A stretch of DNA of 64,000 nt from Fratercula arctica (taxonomy: Eukaryota; Chordata; Aves; Charadriiformes; Alcidae), in assembly GCA_947846985.1 (NCBI GenBank), contig CANTUZ010000002.1, forward strand, positions 18,677,587-18,741,586, written 5' to 3'. Below, piece by piece: positions 60,690-64,000 of this stretch. The notes under the pieces are model-generated. The model was not told the origin of the DNA. It did not search any database and saw only the letters and a list, made by a program, of their open reading frames with translations. The position numbers and the translations under genes are program-made. Position 1 is the stretch's first letter, and each line of letters starts with the position of its first letter.

Positions 60690-61290
60690 CCTGGGAAAGG
60701 CATTTGTGCATGGTGGGCTACTCCAGCCCAGGACGTGACCAGAGCCAGCAGCTCTTCCCATGCTTCTTGCCTGACACGTTCCTTTTCTCCCTACAATGGT
60801 GAACAGCTTCTCTGTAGTCCTCCTGGGTAGCCTGACCTTGCTTGCAAAGTCCATACACTTTCTTTTTCCACCAAGTTTTCCACCAAGTTCCAGAAGGAGA
60901 TTCCTGTTCAGCCAACCAGCCTTCTGCCCCACTTGCTTGACTTCCAACACATTGGAATTTCCTGCTCCTGTGCTTGTAAAAGATGGCTCTCAAACATGAG
61001 CAGCATTTATGGACCTGAATACTTGTGAAAGCAGATTCCCAGGGGCCCTTACTAACTAGTTCCTTAAGTAGCCTAAAGTCTGCTCTTCCAAAATCCATGG
61101 TAGTAGTGCTACTAACAGTTTTTCTCATCTCAACAAAGATTTTAAACTCAACCATTTCATGATCACTGTAGCCAAGACAGCCACCAATCATCACATCACC
61201 CACGGGACCATCTCTATTTAGAAACAACAGACCTACAACAGCACCTTTCCTAGTCATCTCCCTTAATATCGATATCAAAAAAGTTAATCT
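60690..61290 (-). mobile_element. CR1 LINE, endonuclease-region fragment
   Basis: An open minus-strand frame (60718-61278, 186 codons) reads GDVMIGGCLGYSDHEMVEFK, the C-terminal part of the CR1 apurinic endonuclease. It continues with FRLLKELVSKGPWESAF and QATQEDYREAVHHCREKR of the linker before the reverse transcriptase. Long 5'-region CR1 pieces like this are rarer than 3' ends. It lies back to back with the plus-strand copy that ends at 60655. The reverse transcriptase is missing, so it is not functional. Confidence 0.85.
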
Positions 61291-62137
61291 TCAACAGGAT
61301 TCAGGAATTTCCTGGGCCTGTTGCTTGGACGTGAATCTGGATTTCACCCATGAGAAAGCTTTGCCTGGGCTTGATGGGTTCATTTGACTAAGATATCTGT
61401 GTCTAAACCAGGTTTCCAGATTCCTGTCACATCAAGGGAGAGACAGGAACTTCTATGGCAACTACCCACAAGTAAAGTCTGCATCCAGAAATAGGCAGAG
61501 GCCTTGAAAGGAAAAGCCTTCTTTCTCTCCACTGAATATAAAAGGAGCATAATGTGACATGCCCAACCATGCACGTCTTCCACCTGTGAGGACTGCCTCA
61601 TTGCTCTGGGAGATCCCATAGGTTTCTGCCATTCTCCTGGGCACCAGCTTCCCCGTGTTGCTGAAACAGGCAGCAGTGAAGGTGACATGGCCCACCTGAC
61701 TGGCCTGGCAGTGCTGAACTACTTTCCGCTGAGCTGTCCTCAGTCAAGCTGCCCAGAAACCTCAACAAAAATGACTCTGGCAGCCCTGGAACGCACATAT
61801 TCCCTGTGGCACTGCAAGATTTTAATTCCTGCATGGCTGTGGACTGTCTTGCAAGGAAAGGCAATTTCTTAAAACCTGCTTTGCATCTGAAGCCTTAGTA
61901 TGTGGATTGTCTAAAATGTATTTGGCTAACTTTCCTTTGAACAGGACAAAGCCCACACAACGAAATGTTCAAAATGCAACAAAGAGTAGGTCTTTGAGAG
62001 AGAGACAGATGAATAGACCAGTTTGTATTGTGTGCCATGTTAAACAAAGTTAATGCCATCTCTGACTTCCAGCCTGGAAAGATCTGTGGGCAGATGTCTC
62101 AGCTACATGGCCAGGAGTACCCATCTTCCCCTTTCTG
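61291..62137. other. noncoding DNA between CR1 pieces
   Basis: No coding exon recognised. Minus-strand frames at 61380-61688 (102 codons) and 61598-61864 (88 codons) have no known motifs and may come from an uncharacterised repeat. Confidence 0.5.
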
Positions 62138-62202
62138 TTTCCCTTCCCTTCCCGTTTCCCTTCCCTTCCCTTCCCTTTCCGTTTCCCTTCCCTTCCCTTC
62201 CC
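62138..62202. repeat. pyrimidine-rich (TTCCC)n simple repeat
   Basis: Plus strand made of 'ttccc' units with 'gtttccc' interruptions. It sits against the truncated end of the minus-strand CR1. Confidence 0.85.
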
Positions 62203-62214
62203 ATGGGCTAAGAG

Positions 62215-62460
62215 ACCGACCCCCACCTCGCTACACCCTCCTTTCAGGTAGCTGTAGAGAGCCATAAGGACTCCCCGCAGCCTCCTTTTCTCCAGGCTAA
62301 ACAACCCCAGCTCCCTCAGCTGCTCCTCATAACACTTGTTCTCCAGACCCCTCACCAGCTTCGTTGCCCTTCTCTGGACACGCTCCAGCACACCAATGTC
62401 TTTCTTGTAGTGAGGGGCCCAAAACTGGACACAGTATTTTAATCCTCCTTGCGGTGAGGG
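62215..62460 (-). mobile_element. CR1 LINE 3' fragment
   Basis: The minus strand reads [20 protein letters not shown], then [20 protein letters not shown], and [20 protein letters not shown]. It ends abruptly in the simple repeat, without the terminal octamers. Similar to the plus-strand copy at 60.1-60.3 kb. Confidence 0.9.
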
Positions 62461-62469
62461 CAGGGTGAG

Positions 62470-62825
62470 GCCAGACTGCAGGGGCCGAGCTTCGGCTGCA
62501 GTTGGGACACGCCGTGAGTGGGATGGGGTGCCGAGAGGACGCCTCAGCCACACCGCCTCACCGGGGACCCGCCCCCGTGACCCCGTTGGCCGAGCCCGCC
62601 CGGGACCATCCCCTCAGCTCTGCCCGCCCGGCGCCCTCTCGCCCGCCCGCCCCGTCGGTGCCCCCGCGCGGGCAGCAGAGGGCGCCGGCGGGCAGCGCGC
62701 GGGGCCGGTGCCGGCGGGGCGGGGCCGGGCTTCAGGCCGCGCTGGGCCCCGGCCGCCGCCGGGCGAACCGCTGCCGCCGCGCTCCAGGCAGTGCGTTAGG
62801 GATGATGAGATGCTGGGTCCAGCAA
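62470..62825. promoter_or_regulatory. CpG island without a recognised coding exon
   Basis: About 350 bases of extreme GC and CpG content, with Sp1-type GGGGCGGGGC at 62716-62725. Possible promoter or untranslated first exon. 'ggcagtgcgttag' near 62788-62800 could be a donor. In mammals PTCHD3 and RAB18 lie on this side of ACBD5. No RAB18-like first exon is visible. Confidence 0.55.
62672..62686 (+). promoter_or_regulatory. CTCF-like motif candidate
   Basis: GCAGCAGAGGGCGCC matches the CTCF core CCASYAGRKGGCRSY at 14 of 15 positions. It lies inside the second CpG island. Motif match only. Confidence 0.4.
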
Positions 62826-64000
62826 ACTGCGCCTAAAAATATTTTATCTGCCAGTAGCTTGATTGGTTTTCGGGAATTTTTAAAATTTGTTTGGTGGTTT
62901 GTTTTTTTTTTTTTAAACATTCTTTTTCTAATTCACAGTCTGTTTATTTGCCACTGAGGCCTTGACTTGGTTTCCAGTCCACTGTCCCCATAAACTGAGA
63001 CAGCATGATGGAAATAGACGGATTCTGCCCTGTCTGCTGGGTCTCATGCTGGTCAGAAATCCACAGGGAACAGAGGCAGACCCTGCCTTTGTCACACTCG
63101 CTGCTTATCTCAGAACAAACACTCCACAGCTGCAGATGTGGACTGAATGATTTAATAACTCCTAGACCAATTTTTCAAAAATTACAAACATCAGTTACCA
63201 TCATTTGATTTCCAACCGGTAGCGCATTAAATTGGTGACAAATTACAAAATGACTTTTCATTCAGCGTCTTGTCCCTACTGGTTAAAAGACCACCTCATA
63301 TATTCTTAGCTCTTACTCAGTAAAAGCTCCTCTTCTCTATCGACACATCACAGGATGGGTTGTCACGGATGAGCACAACAGAATTTATAGGTTTATAATT
63401 TTAGGACTAATGGCTTTTTCCCTTTGTCCCAAAGCGGGGTGTGATTCTCACTAGCGAATCCTTGCCCTGTCATGCCATGGCACCGTGTCTGTCACGGTGG
63501 TTACCCAGGAGGTCCACACAAGTTCAATCACCTACAGCATATCCCTTCACAAACTGCAGCCAACAGAAGCAACACAATCTTCTTAAACCTACATTATGTT
63601 TAATATTAGCTAGAAAACAGGACACCGAGAAAAAAAGGATTCGAATAGAAAACGTGAATCGGTTTGTCTTCCCTAAGGGTTTCTCATGCTGCATTAGGAG
63701 CTGAAGTAGACTTTGTCTCCTTAAGTCTTATGAATCACTGCAGTTCCAGGCAGTTCTGACCTCTTGTAATCTTTCTGTAAAACCTCCAGATTTGAGCCTC
63801 GTGGGGGAAAGTCGTCTTCAGGCTCCACATTGGGCTGAGTTACAGCATCAAGGTAAAGAGGCAGGAAATGCAAACCAGTGGGAGTTACTCTTCCCACCAG
63901 TGTAACCAGTGTTACACATCTGACAGACGTGTAACATCGTCCATTAAACTGATGCAGTGGTCAGTGTTTATAGTAATTTTAATACATTCCGTAATCAAGT
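62826..64000. other. noncoding DNA downstream of the second CpG island
   Basis: AT-rich with a T12-type tract near 62902-62913. No coding exon, RNA gene or repeat recognised. Confidence 0.55.

Noticed and set aside
60718..61278. 186-codon minus-strand frame as a host gene
   Set aside because: Residues match the CR1 endonuclease-to-RT linker, so it belongs to a LINE fragment.
62465..62957. Plus-strand open frames in the second CpG island (123 and 151 codons)
   Set aside because: Composition artefact: Pro/Arg/Gly-rich with no family resemblance and no RAB18-like start sequence.
1..64000. CRISPR arrays, operons, insertion sequences, tRNA or rRNA genes, endogenous retroviral LTRs
   Set aside because: None seen by eye. 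The exon/intron layout and CR1 elements mark this as bird nuclear DNA.

Overview
This is vertebrate nuclear DNA, almost certainly from a bird. It has GT-AG introns, a CpG-island promoter and several CR1 LINE copies whose 3' ends carry the avian ATTCTRTG-type terminal octamers. I see no bacterial, viral or plasmid features. A 510-base run of N shows it comes from a draft assembly.

Region by region: (1) bases 1 to about 3.46 kb hold no coding exon I recognise. They look like 3'-UTR or intergenic DNA, with poly(A) signals on both strands about 35 bp apart near 2.05-2.10 kb. In mammals MASTL converges on ACBD5 from this side, so this may be MASTL 3' flank (inference). (2) 5,010-33,837, minus strand, is one complete gene, ACBD5 (acyl-CoA-binding domain protein 5). 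I rebuilt it as 13 coding exons giving a 503-residue protein. They include a 33-nt microexon in a short-intron pair and a terminal exon with only 13 coding bases. All junctions are GT-AG and phase-consistent. Its CpG-island promoter spans about 33.4-34.5 kb. (3) 34.5-59.6 kb is a gene-poor interval with CR1 fragments near 44.7, 50.6 and 53.9 kb, a T39 tract, an N gap and one candidate conserved noncoding element. (4) 59.6-62.46 kb is a CR1 cluster in both orientations, ending in a pyrimidine-rich simple repeat. (5) 62.47-62.82 kb is a second CpG island without a recognised coding exon, carrying Sp1-type boxes and a CTCF-like site. The rest to 64 kb is plain noncoding DNA.

ACBD5 encodes a tail-anchored peroxisomal membrane protein. 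It binds very-long-chain acyl-CoA through its N-terminal ACB domain and tethers peroxisomes to the ER by binding VAP proteins through an FFAT-like motif. The ACB domain, the FFAT-like core, the coiled coil and the tail anchor can all be read from the exons. No undescribed system is evident. The most useful observations are the gene's unusual small exons and its splice-site/stop-codon overlap.
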